Source: Serinicoccus kebangsaanensis (GTDB lineage Bacteria > Actinomycetota > Actinomycetes > Actinomycetales > Dermatophilaceae). Taken from it: a stretch of DNA of 64,000 nucleotides. The position numbers and the translations under genes are program-made. The first letter of the stretch is position 1, and each line of letters begins with the position of its first letter. Below the pieces are notes generated by a model. The model worked only from the letters and a program-made list of their open reading frames with translations, was not told where the DNA came from and did no database searches. Positions 47,515 through 54,359 of the stretch are shown here, one piece after another. The DNA lies in contig NZ_VSLG01000002.1 in NCBI RefSeq assembly GCF_008919445.1, forward strand, positions 124,001 through 188,000, given 5' to 3'.

Positions 47515-47549
47515 CAGAGGCCCTCCAGGGGATTCGGGGAGGGCCTCTG
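47515..47549 (+). terminator. Terminator hairpin after the tRNA genes
   Basis: A perfect 12-bp stem (CAGAGGCCCTCC at 47515-47526, GGAGGGCCTCTG at 47538-47549) with an 11-base loop starts 8 bases after tRNA-Ala. It lacks a T-run, as is common in high-GC genomes. Confidence 0.75.
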
Positions 47550-47624
47550 CCGTGCCCGTACTCCGGATAGCTGATGATGGTCTCGATGACTCGCTCATGT
47601 CCGGGCCGTTGCTGGTCGACCGAC

Positions 47625-48584
47625 TCAGTCAGCAGTCGCGTCGTCGAGCAGCTCCAGCGTCGCCCGGACGATGTGGTCCTGCGCCACCTCGCGCGCCACC
47701 CCGGGTGTCCCGTCGCCCGGCTGCTCGCCGTAGTCGCCGAAGAACGCATGCACCCCGCCGCTGATCTCGATTACCGAGGTCCGCGGCGGAAGCAGGTCCA
47801 GGCTCGCCTCGATGTCCGCCGGTGTTGCCAGCCCGTCCTCGCTCCCGAAGATCGTGCTCACCTCGAGGTCCTCCCGCGCGCTCAGGTCCCCGATCGGGTA
47901 TGCCGCCCACAGGACGAGCCCGTCGACCTCACCCGGGTGCTCCTCGGCATACGCCGACGCGGCGACCCCGCCGAGGCTGTGCCCGCCGATGCTCCACCGG
48001 TCCACCTGCGGATGGTCGGCGATGATGTCGCCGGGCGCTCCCAGTGCGGTGAAGCCGACCGCGAGGGGCTGCTTCACGATCACGACGAGGTGTCCCTGCC
48101 CGGCGACCTCGGTGAGGACCGGTAGGTAGGCCCGCGGGTCGACGCGGGCACCCGGCTGGAAGACCAGGCCGTCGGTCAATCCCTCACTGCCGGGCGTCAG
48201 CGTGATCCGTGTGGAGCTGTCGGTGACGGTGACCCGTTCTGTGCCCGCCGTGAGCGCTGCGGCGTCGGGGGTCGCGCTGAAGGGCCGCAGCCAGGCCACC
48301 GCCGCCAGCACGAGCACCGAGATCGTGACCAGGACGACGCGCGCGAGGACAGGGAGCCAGGCCGGTCCGCGGCGGGTGCCACCCGCGCGCTTCCGGGGGC
48401 GCAGGCTGAGCGCCAGCAGCGCCAGTCCGGCGACGCCGACCAGGGTCACGAGCAGCAGGTATGACGGGTGTCCGGCCAGCAGGACCCCGGGTCGCGTCAG
48501 CCAGACCCATGCGGCCACGGCGACGCCGGCCAGGCCCAGCACGAGGGGGAGCCAGGCCACCGGTCGGGTGCTGGTCGTGGTCAC
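47625..48584 (-). CDS. Membrane-anchored alpha/beta hydrolase
   Basis: The protein has 319 residues. Three hydrophobic helices lie in the first 110 residues (about 12-30, 42-60, 85-105). An extracytoplasmic alpha/beta hydrolase-like domain follows with the nucleophile elbow GGHSLGG (Ser near 200), an acidic residue in IFGSEDGLATP and His in GGVHAFFGDYG, a complete triad. The substrate is unknown; it resembles dienelactone-hydrolase-like esterases. GTG at 48584 is chosen because it starts a good basic-hydrophobic N-terminus; a longer frame begins at 48638. It stands alone between the tRNA genes and azlD. Confidence 0.8.
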   Translation of the reverse strand: MTTTSTRPVAWLPLVLGLAGVAVAAWVWLTRPGVLLAGHPSYLLLVTLVGVAGLALLALSLRPRKRAGGTRRGPAWLPVLARVVLVTISVLVLAAVAWLRPFSATPDAAALTAGTERVTVTDSSTRITLTPGSEGLTDGLVFQPGARVDPRAYLPVLTEVAGQGHLVVIVKQPLAVGFTALGAPGDIIADHPQVDRWSIGGHSLGGVAASAYAEEHPGEVDGLVLWAAYPIGDLSAREDLEVSTIFGSEDGLATPADIEASLDLLPPRTSVIEISGGVHAFFGDYGEQPGDGTPGVAREVAQDHIVRATLELLDDATAD

Positions 48585-48677
48585 CTGGCGATTCTCAAGC
48601 CTGGCACCACCCTGGGCAAGGTTGTGCACGACATGCACGAGTCTCGACGGTGCATCCGGTGCAAACCCTTGCCCAGG

Positions 48678-48989
48678 TCAGGGCAGCCCGGCCAGCCGGC
48701 CCAGGGCGGCGGCCAGGGCTCCCGCCACGACCACGACGAGGAAGGGTGCACGCATCCGGAGCGCCACGATCGCCGCGCCCAGGGCCAGCAGGCGCGAGTC
48801 GAACGCCAGCCGCTGACCGTCGCCCACGGCATTCATCATCACCAACGAGGCGAGCAGGCCGACCGTCATGCACGCGGAGATCCGGACGAGGGCCGGGGAC
48901 TCCAGGATCCGTTGCGGCACGAGATAGCCGCTGAGCTTGGTGAGGTAGGCCAGGGCGCAGGCGCCGAGGATCCATAGCCAGAGGGTCAT
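48678..48989 (-). CDS. azlD: AzlD-family branched-chain amino acid exporter subunit
   Basis: The protein has 103 residues and four hydrophobic segments. It has the typical start (WLWILGACALAYLTKLSGYL) and the PQRIL motif after the first helix. It acts with AzlC to export branched-chain amino acids or analogues. ATG at 48989 overlaps the azlC stop by 4 bases. Confidence 0.88.
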   Translation of the reverse strand: MTLWLWILGACALAYLTKLSGYLVPQRILESPALVRISACMTVGLLASLVMMNAVGDGQRLAFDSRLLALGAAIVALRMRAPFLVVVVAGALAAALGRLAGLP

Positions 48990-49699
48990 CGCCGCGGCAC
49001 CTGCTCCGTCGGGCGCGCCTGCTCCCGGCGCAGCTGCCACCCTCCGATCGCGGCGGCCACCGCGGCGGCGACCAGGATCGGGATCCCGGGAGGCACCAGG
49101 GGTATGCAGGCCACCGTCACCACCGCGCACACCGCCGCGATCGACCAGGGCTCACGGCCCCGCAGCCGCGGCCAGAGCAGGCCGCAGAAGGCGGCGACGG
49201 CAGCGCCGTCCAGGCCCCAGCGCCGGGGGTCCCCCAGCGCGTCCCCGGCCAGGGCCCCGACGAGGGTCATGAGGTTCCACAGCAGGAAGATCCCCACCCC
49301 CGCGGTCCAGAAGCCGCGCGCCCGCTCGCGCGGGTCCTCCTGGGCCAGGGCGGTCGCCGTCGACTCATCGATGGTCACCTGCGCGGCCGCGAGACGGCGC
49401 CATCCTCGCGGCCGCAGCAGGGCGTTCATCTGCATGGCGTAGACCCCGTTGCGCAGGCCCAGCAGGGTGGACGCCCCGGCCGCGGACGCCGCCGATCCCC
49501 CGCCCCCGAGCACGCCGATGAAGGCGAACTGCGACCCACCGGAGAAGGTCAGCAGGCTCAGCGCGCAGACCTCGAGCACACCGAGCCCGCTCGCCGTGCC
49601 CAGGGCGCCGAAGGAGACGCCGTAGGCGCCGGTGGCCACCGCGATCGACAGCCCCGCCCGGACGGCGGGACTGTCGCGCACCAGCCCGGCCACAGTCAT
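48986..49699 (-). CDS. azlC: AzlC-family branched-chain amino acid exporter
   Basis: The protein has 237 residues with about five to six membrane helices. It has AYGVSFGALGTASGLG near the N-terminus, TFSGGSQFAFIGVL and LLGLRNGVYAMQMN, the family hallmarks. It pairs with AzlD. ATG at 49699 is chosen; the frame continues upstream, but only antisense to the divergent regulator. The 18-base gap to the regulator start means shared control. Confidence 0.92.
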   Translation of the reverse strand: MTVAGLVRDSPAVRAGLSIAVATGAYGVSFGALGTASGLGVLEVCALSLLTFSGGSQFAFIGVLGGGGSAASAAGASTLLGLRNGVYAMQMNALLRPRGWRRLAAAQVTIDESTATALAQEDPRERARGFWTAGVGIFLLWNLMTLVGALAGDALGDPRRWGLDGAAVAAFCGLLWPRLRGREPWSIAAVCAVVTVACIPLVPPGIPILVAAAVAAAIGGWQLRREQARPTEQVPRR

Positions 49700-49717
49700 A
49701 CCGTTAGGATGCAGACC

Positions 49718-50311
49718 ATGGGTAGTGTTCGTCAAACCGAACATTTCGATCGGGATAGAGAACGCGGCCAGGCGGTGAGCCGGCTGGCGGCGGCGGTGCG
49801 TGGCGAGCGCGAACGGGCCGGACTGAGCCTGTCCGAGCTGGCCCGGCAGGCGGGCATGGCCAAGTCCAGCCTGTCCCAGCTGGAGGCCGGGCACGGCAAC
49901 CCCGGCGTCGAGACCGTGTGGTCGCTGGCCACCGCCCTCGGGGTGCCGTTCTCCGCGCTCATCGACCCGCCGCAGCCCGAGCGGGCGCTCATCCGCGCCG
50001 GGGAGGGCGACCCGACCCGCTCCGACCTGGCCGACTACACCGCCCTCGTGCTCTCGCACAGCCCGCCGCACGTGCGCCGCGACCTCTACCGCATCGAGGC
50101 CGAGCCAGGGGCGGTGAAGGTCTCCGAGCCGCACGCCGCGGGCACGGTGGAGCATGTCGTGGTCATCTCGGGGCGGGCCAGGGCCGGCGACCAGGCGGAC
50201 CCGGTCGAGTTGGGTCCGGGTGACTACCTGCGCTACCCGGGGGACCAGCAGCACGTCTTCGAGGCCCTCGAGCCGGGCACCAGCGCGGTGCTCGTGTCAC
50301 AGCAGCGCTGA
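49718..50311 (+). CDS. XRE-cupin transcriptional regulator, probably of azlCD
   Basis: The protein has 197 residues. A helix-turn-helix (VRGERERAGLSLSELARQAG and MAKSSLSQLEAGHGNPGVET) occupies about 25-80. A cupin domain (about 105-195) contains KVSEPHAAGTVEHVVVISG and GPGDYLRYPGDQQHVFEAL and would sense a small ligand. ATG at 49718 has AGGA eight bases before it; ATG at 49709 is the alternative. It is divergent from azlCD, with an inverted repeat overlapping its first codons. Confidence 0.88.
   Translation: MGSVRQTEHFDRDRERGQAVSRLAAAVRGERERAGLSLSELARQAGMAKSSLSQLEAGHGNPGVETVWSLATALGVPFSALIDPPQPERALIRAGEGDPTRSDLADYTALVLSHSPPHVRRDLYRIEAEPGAVKVSEPHAAGTVEHVVVISGRARAGDQADPVELGPGDYLRYPGDQQHVFEALEPGTSAVLVSQQR
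49726..49743. promoter_or_regulatory. Operator-like inverted repeat at azlCD/regulator junction
   Basis: TGTTCG and CGAACA are separated by six bases, forming an 18-base site just inside the regulator gene. It is a candidate binding site for autoregulation. Confidence 0.45.
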
Positions 50312-50319
50312 GGTCCGGG

Positions 50320-50874
50320 TCAGAGGAACTGCATCGGGTCGAACTCCTCGATCGGGATGATCCGCAGCCGGGGCAGGGTGGTGTTGAAGGCCCGGGTGTC
50401 GTGCTCCAGGTCGAAGAACTCCATGCCCTCGGCCACGAGCTGGTGGAATCCCGAGTTGCGGAACTCCTCGAACGCGATGAGCCCCACCCGGCGGTCGCCG
50501 TCCAGCAGCGGGGTGACGGCCTCCAGGAAGTCGCCGTCGTGGCTCACCAGCATGACGTTGTCGGGCCGTTGCGCCAACGCCTCCAGCGTGCGCTGGATCG
50601 CGATGTCGACGACCTTCTCCTCCGCCGTCCCGGACAGCGGCACCGGGACGTAGCCGAGCGCGCGCAGGGCCTGGACGAAGGACATCGGCAGCCCGCTGCT
50701 GGCGTTGAGGAAGAACAGGCCCTTGGCGCTGTGCCCCCACGTCTCCTGGGTGAAGGTGAGCAGACGGTCCCAGCGCGGCCGCTCCTCCGGCTGCGGGCGG
50801 CGACCCAGGATCGAGTTGCCGAGGGTGGCGTCGATGTTCTCCCCGTCGACGAGCAGATAGGTGAGGCGCTCCAT
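50320..50874 (-). CDS. NYN (PIN-like) domain ribonuclease-type protein
   Basis: The protein has 184 residues. The NYN/LabA-type fold shows its acidic metal-binding motifs in order: YLLVDGENIDATLG (residues 6-19), EEKVVDIAIQRTL (about 85-97) and VMLVSHDGDFLEAV (about 107-120). Proteins of this family are predicted RNases. The ATG at 50874 starts the conserved strand; no strong Shine-Dalgarno is visible. It lies 28 bases downstream of the esterase gene on the same strand and may be the last gene of that operon, although AT-rich sequence in the gap could be its own promoter. Confidence 0.87.
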   Translation of the reverse strand: MERLTYLLVDGENIDATLGNSILGRRPQPEERPRWDRLLTFTQETWGHSAKGLFFLNASSGLPMSFVQALRALGYVPVPLSGTAEEKVVDIAIQRTLEALAQRPDNVMLVSHDGDFLEAVTPLLDGDRRVGLIAFEEFRNSGFHQLVAEGMEFFDLEHDTRAFNTTLPRLRIIPIEEFDPMQFL

Positions 50875-50902
50875 GACTGCGGCTTTCTGTCGATATATCA
50901 GT

Positions 50903-52093
50903 TCATTCGTAGACAAGCTTCTGCGGCCCCGGGAAGATCCAGGACAGCCCGTCCCGCAACCGGTCCCGCCAGTTCTCCCACGAGTGCCCGTCGCGCGACT
51001 CGACGTACTGCACCCGCGCCCCGGTCGACTCGAAGACCGGGACCATCGACCGGTTGGGCACGATGAGCGGCTCGTAGACCCCGCAGGTGACGAACATCCG
51101 CTCGGCGACCCGGCGGGGACTCTCACGGTAGCGGTTCATGAACTTCACCACCGGGTCGAAGGCCGGGCCACCTCCGTGGTCGGAGCCGATGTCGGTGAAG
51201 ACGAACGAGCCCGACTGCAGGAAGAGGTTGTCCCACGCGCCGGGGTTGCGGGCGGCCGTGGACAGCGAGGCCACCGCACCGAAGCTGGCGCCCATGAGGC
51301 ACCGCGCGTCCGCGCGCCGGATCACCGGCAGCTGCTCCTCGATCGCCGGCAGCAGCTCAGTGGTGAGGTGCCGGGCGTGCGGGGCGTAGTTCGGGTACTC
51401 CCGCAGCCGGTCACCGGGGTTGGAGAAGACCACGATCGTCTCGGCCATGTCGAGGTCGTGGATCAGGTTGTCCAGCACGGTCCGCATCGCGGCGTACTCG
51501 AGGTAGTCGTCGCCGTCGTGCACCACGAGCAGGGGATAGTGGCTGCTGCGCCGGAACCGCGCGGGGAGGTAGACCCGGTTGTGCGTCGTGCGCCGCAGCG
51601 CCTTGCTCTGCAGGGTCAGGTCGACCAGCTCGCCGGGGCGGGCGTCCGGCTGCGGTGTGACCCACTCCGGCGTCCGGTATCCCGCGGCCTGGCACACGCT
51701 GGAGGACCCCACCGGGCTGTGCGCGACGTGCGGGTTCAGCGGGTCGTTGAAGGTCTCGACCGCCTCCCCGACCCGGACCTCGATCTGGTACTCCACCCGG
51801 GACGCCGCGGGCAGCTCGATGGTGACGTACCACAGCGGCACGGTCGGCCCGGGCGCGTCCACCCGCTTCATCGGCACGTGCTGCGGCTGGTTCACGATCC
51901 GGTGCCGCACGGCGACCGCGTCGGCCTCGCCGCGGTAGAGGAAGGTGCACTTGGCCCCCTCGACGACGGGCACCTCGCGATCGGCCAGGAACCGGGAGAT
52001 CACCTCGTCGTCCAGCTTGCGCGCCCGCAGCTGGTTGATCGCCAGCTTGCCCTTGTGCCGCGGCGGCAGGGGGTATGCCTGGGGCTGGCTCAT
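50903..52093 (-). CDS. Enterochelin-esterase-like alpha/beta hydrolase
   Basis: The protein has 396 residues. The N-terminal region (about 1-170) is a beta-sandwich-like domain with FLYRGEADAVAVRHRI and FNDPLNPHVAHSPVGSSS, as in Fes-type esterases. The catalytic esterase-D domain has LLVVHDGDDYLEYA, the elbow MGASFGA (Ser270), an acidic residue and the His in SRDGHSWENWRDRL. There is no signal peptide, so it acts in the cytoplasm. It forms a tight operon with the S51-like and ATP-grasp genes (4-base overlap at its start), suggesting it cleaves or trims an ester or peptide product of that pathway (inference). Confidence 0.85.
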   Translation of the reverse strand: MSQPQAYPLPPRHKGKLAINQLRARKLDDEVISRFLADREVPVVEGAKCTFLYRGEADAVAVRHRIVNQPQHVPMKRVDAPGPTVPLWYVTIELPAASRVEYQIEVRVGEAVETFNDPLNPHVAHSPVGSSSVCQAAGYRTPEWVTPQPDARPGELVDLTLQSKALRRTTHNRVYLPARFRRSSHYPLLVVHDGDDYLEYAAMRTVLDNLIHDLDMAETIVVFSNPGDRLREYPNYAPHARHLTTELLPAIEEQLPVIRRADARCLMGASFGAVASLSTAARNPGAWDNLFLQSGSFVFTDIGSDHGGGPAFDPVVKFMNRYRESPRRVAERMFVTCGVYEPLIVPNRSMVPVFESTGARVQYVESRDGHSWENWRDRLRDGLSWIFPGPQKLVYE

Positions 52094-53097
52094 CGGGCAC
52101 CGTCCTCCGCGCTGAAGACCCGGGCGCCGTCGGGCACCCGCCCGGTCGCCGTCAGGGTGACCTGGTCGCCCCGGTCCAGCGGCAGCGCGAGGCGGGGACG
52201 GCAGCGGCTGACCAGCGTCTGCATCCGCAGCGGGTCGGTGACCGCCAGCCGGTCCGCCGCCGAGGGCAGGGTGACCAGCCCGCGGGTGAGACCCAGGCCG
52301 TCCATGAGCATCTCCGCGACTCCTGGTGCGACCACCGAGTCGTCGTAGAACAGCAGCACCCGCTCGGTGAGGGCCATCGCGCCGGCCCCCCAGGCGACGA
52401 CCGGCCGGTCGACCCGCGCGTGCACCCCCGACGGGTCGGTCTCGTCCTCGACCGCGTGCGCCAGCACGGGGGCCAGGTTGAACATGTGCAGCGTGCCCAG
52501 GAGGACACCGACGTGGCCGCCGGTGATGACCACGGCGTCGCAGCCCTCGACCAGCCGGCCGACCTCCGTCCGCCCGCGGACCACGGCCTCCCGCTGCTCC
52601 GGGGCGTGGACGGCGTAGAACTCCTGGTGCAGCTCGGCCACCCGGGCGACGTGCCGCTCGTCGAGGTCGCGCATGATCCCCAGCACGTCCTCCACCGCCA
52701 TCCGGTGCACCCGCACGTCCCGGGGCTGGTGGCCGCGGATCCGGGCCAGGGCGTCGACCGCGTGCTGCAGGCCGATCACATACAGCTCCTGCATCTCGGT
52801 GAGGATCTGGCGGCGACGCCGGTCGGCCCGCTCCAGCTCGGGGTCGTCCTCCCAGATCTGCTGCATCCGGCGCCACAGGCCGAGGTTGACCGACTGCCCC
52901 CCGAGCTGCTGCACGAGAAGGGCGTCGTCGTGCTCCCGGTCCCGCCAGCCCGCGGTGATCGTCGCCACCCGCGCCGTCGCCAGGCCCAGCGACGTCATGA
53001 CCTGGTCCAGCTGCGGGTCCCGTTGCGGGCCGAGCAGGGTGATGCGCGGATCGGACCTCGCGTCGGGGGCGGTGGGGGTGTCGGCCTCAGCCGGCAT
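52090..53097 (-). CDS. Type 1 glutamine-amidotransferase-like (peptidase S51/cyanophycinase-like) protein
   Basis: The protein has 335 residues. It starts ITLLGPQRDPQLDQVM and contains ATITAGWRDRE, VVITGGHVGVLLGTLHMF and VVAWGAGAMALTERVLLF. Spacing and motifs resemble the S51/cyanophycinase class. At the nucleophile elbow, where S51 enzymes have GxSAG, this protein reads WGAGA, so the catalytic Ser appears replaced by Gly. An insertion of about 90 helical, charged residues lies between the first and second motif blocks. It may be a binding or scaffold protein, or use another mechanism. ATG at 53097 overlaps the ATP-grasp gene by 11 bases. Confidence 0.7.
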   Translation of the reverse strand: MPAEADTPTAPDARSDPRITLLGPQRDPQLDQVMTSLGLATARVATITAGWRDREHDDALLVQQLGGQSVNLGLWRRMQQIWEDDPELERADRRRRQILTEMQELYVIGLQHAVDALARIRGHQPRDVRVHRMAVEDVLGIMRDLDERHVARVAELHQEFYAVHAPEQREAVVRGRTEVGRLVEGCDAVVITGGHVGVLLGTLHMFNLAPVLAHAVEDETDPSGVHARVDRPVVAWGAGAMALTERVLLFYDDSVVAPGVAEMLMDGLGLTRGLVTLPSAADRLAVTDPLRMQTLVSRCRPRLALPLDRGDQVTLTATGRVPDGARVFSAEDGAR

Positions 53098-54304
53098 GGA
53101 CGTGCACCGTGCGCCCCACGTCGTCGAGCATGCCCCGGAGCGCGTCGAAGTCCGGGTGCCGCATCCGGATCCACGCGTTGGCCATGAAGCCCGCCTCGAC
53201 CGGCTGCGTGCCGGTGCCGGCCACCGGCACGTGCGCGTCGATGATCCACCGGCCGTAGCGGTTCTCGATGTCCTCCAGGCCGCTGTAGCCGGTGATGACA
53301 CCGTCCCGGTCCGGCCGCAGCGCCACGATGCCGGCGCTGTGGCTGCGGCTCGCGTGCTCGCGCACCTCGCCGTGCACCACCGCCTGGGCCCAGGCGGTGT
53401 AGACGTCCATGTCGTTGGCCGCGCAGTAGAGGTCCCAGCACCCCACCCCCGGCGGCCGGCAGCCGATCTCGGAGAACTTCAGGCCCTTGGGTCCGTGGAA
53501 CCACTCCATGTGGGTGGCGGAGGTGCCGATCCCGAGCGCCTCGTTGACCCGGTGACCCATCTCCCGGATCTCGTCGTAGAGGCCGCCGCCGTCGATCCGG
53601 TTGGTGGCCACGAACTGCGGCGAGATCCACCGGGTCCGCATCGCCTCGAGGACGCCGGGGAAGTAGTGCGAGGCGAAGTCGACGGCGATCCGGCCGTCCA
53701 CCGAGACGGTGTCGTAGAACCCCTCGTGCCCCTCGATGAACTCCTCCACCGCGATCGAGGAGTAGCGGCCCATCCGCTCCAGCGCCGCGGCGAGCTCGGT
53801 GTCGTTGTCGACCCGCACGGTGTCGGCCGCCCCGGCGGCGTCCCGCGGCTTGAGGATGAGGGGGTAGCCCACCCGCCGGGCGAAGTCACGGACCTGGTCG
53901 GCGTCGTCGGCGCCGGTCGACGCGGCGGTCGGCACCCCGGCGGCGCGCAGCGCCTCCTTCATCGACGGCTTGTCGCGGCACAGCCAGGTGGTGCGCACCG
54001 AGGTGCCGGGTATGCCCAGGTCCTCGCGGACCTGGGCGGCGACCAGCTGGTGCGACTCGATCGTCGACTCCATCCGGTCGACCCACACCATGGACTGCAC
54101 CCGGCGCACGGCGTCGGTCATCTGCCGCCGGTCGGTGACCGAGCCAACCTGCTCGTAGTGCACCATCCACGACTTCAGCTGGTCGTCCAGGTAGTCCAGC
54201 GGGGTCTCGCCGATGCCGATGACGTTGGCACCGGTCCCCGCGAGGGCCCGGGCGAACTCACGCTGGTTCTTCGGGAAGTGCGGCTCGACGAGGACGATGT
54301 TCAC
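53087..54304 (-). CDS. ATP-grasp ligase of unknown substrate
   Basis: The protein has 405 residues. The N-terminal pre-ATP-grasp Rossmann region begins NIVLVEPHFPKNQREFARAL. The ATP-grasp core has YPLILKPRDAAGAADTVRV (phosphate-binding Lys), SIAVEEFIEGHEGFYDT and the metal-binding strand KFSEIGCRPPG. Typical enzymes have E-x-N at the last motif; here it is E-I-G, lacking the Asn. Such ligases join a carboxylate to an amine through an acyl phosphate. It is the first gene of the operon with the S51-like protein and the esterase. GTG at 54304 starts the fold; the Shine-Dalgarno is weak. Confidence 0.85.
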   Translation of the reverse strand: MNIVLVEPHFPKNQREFARALAGTGANVIGIGETPLDYLDDQLKSWMVHYEQVGSVTDRRQMTDAVRRVQSMVWVDRMESTIESHQLVAAQVREDLGIPGTSVRTTWLCRDKPSMKEALRAAGVPTAASTGADDADQVRDFARRVGYPLILKPRDAAGAADTVRVDNDTELAAALERMGRYSSIAVEEFIEGHEGFYDTVSVDGRIAVDFASHYFPGVLEAMRTRWISPQFVATNRIDGGGLYDEIREMGHRVNEALGIGTSATHMEWFHGPKGLKFSEIGCRPPGVGCWDLYCAANDMDVYTAWAQAVVHGEVREHASRSHSAGIVALRPDRDGVITGYSGLEDIENRYGRWIIDAHVPVAGTGTQPVEAGFMANAWIRMRHPDFDALRGMLDDVGRTVHVHAG

Positions 54305-54359
54305 AGGTCTGAGCCTGCCACATCGGGGCGGCGGGCGGGAGTGGGGCGGGTGCGTCCGC

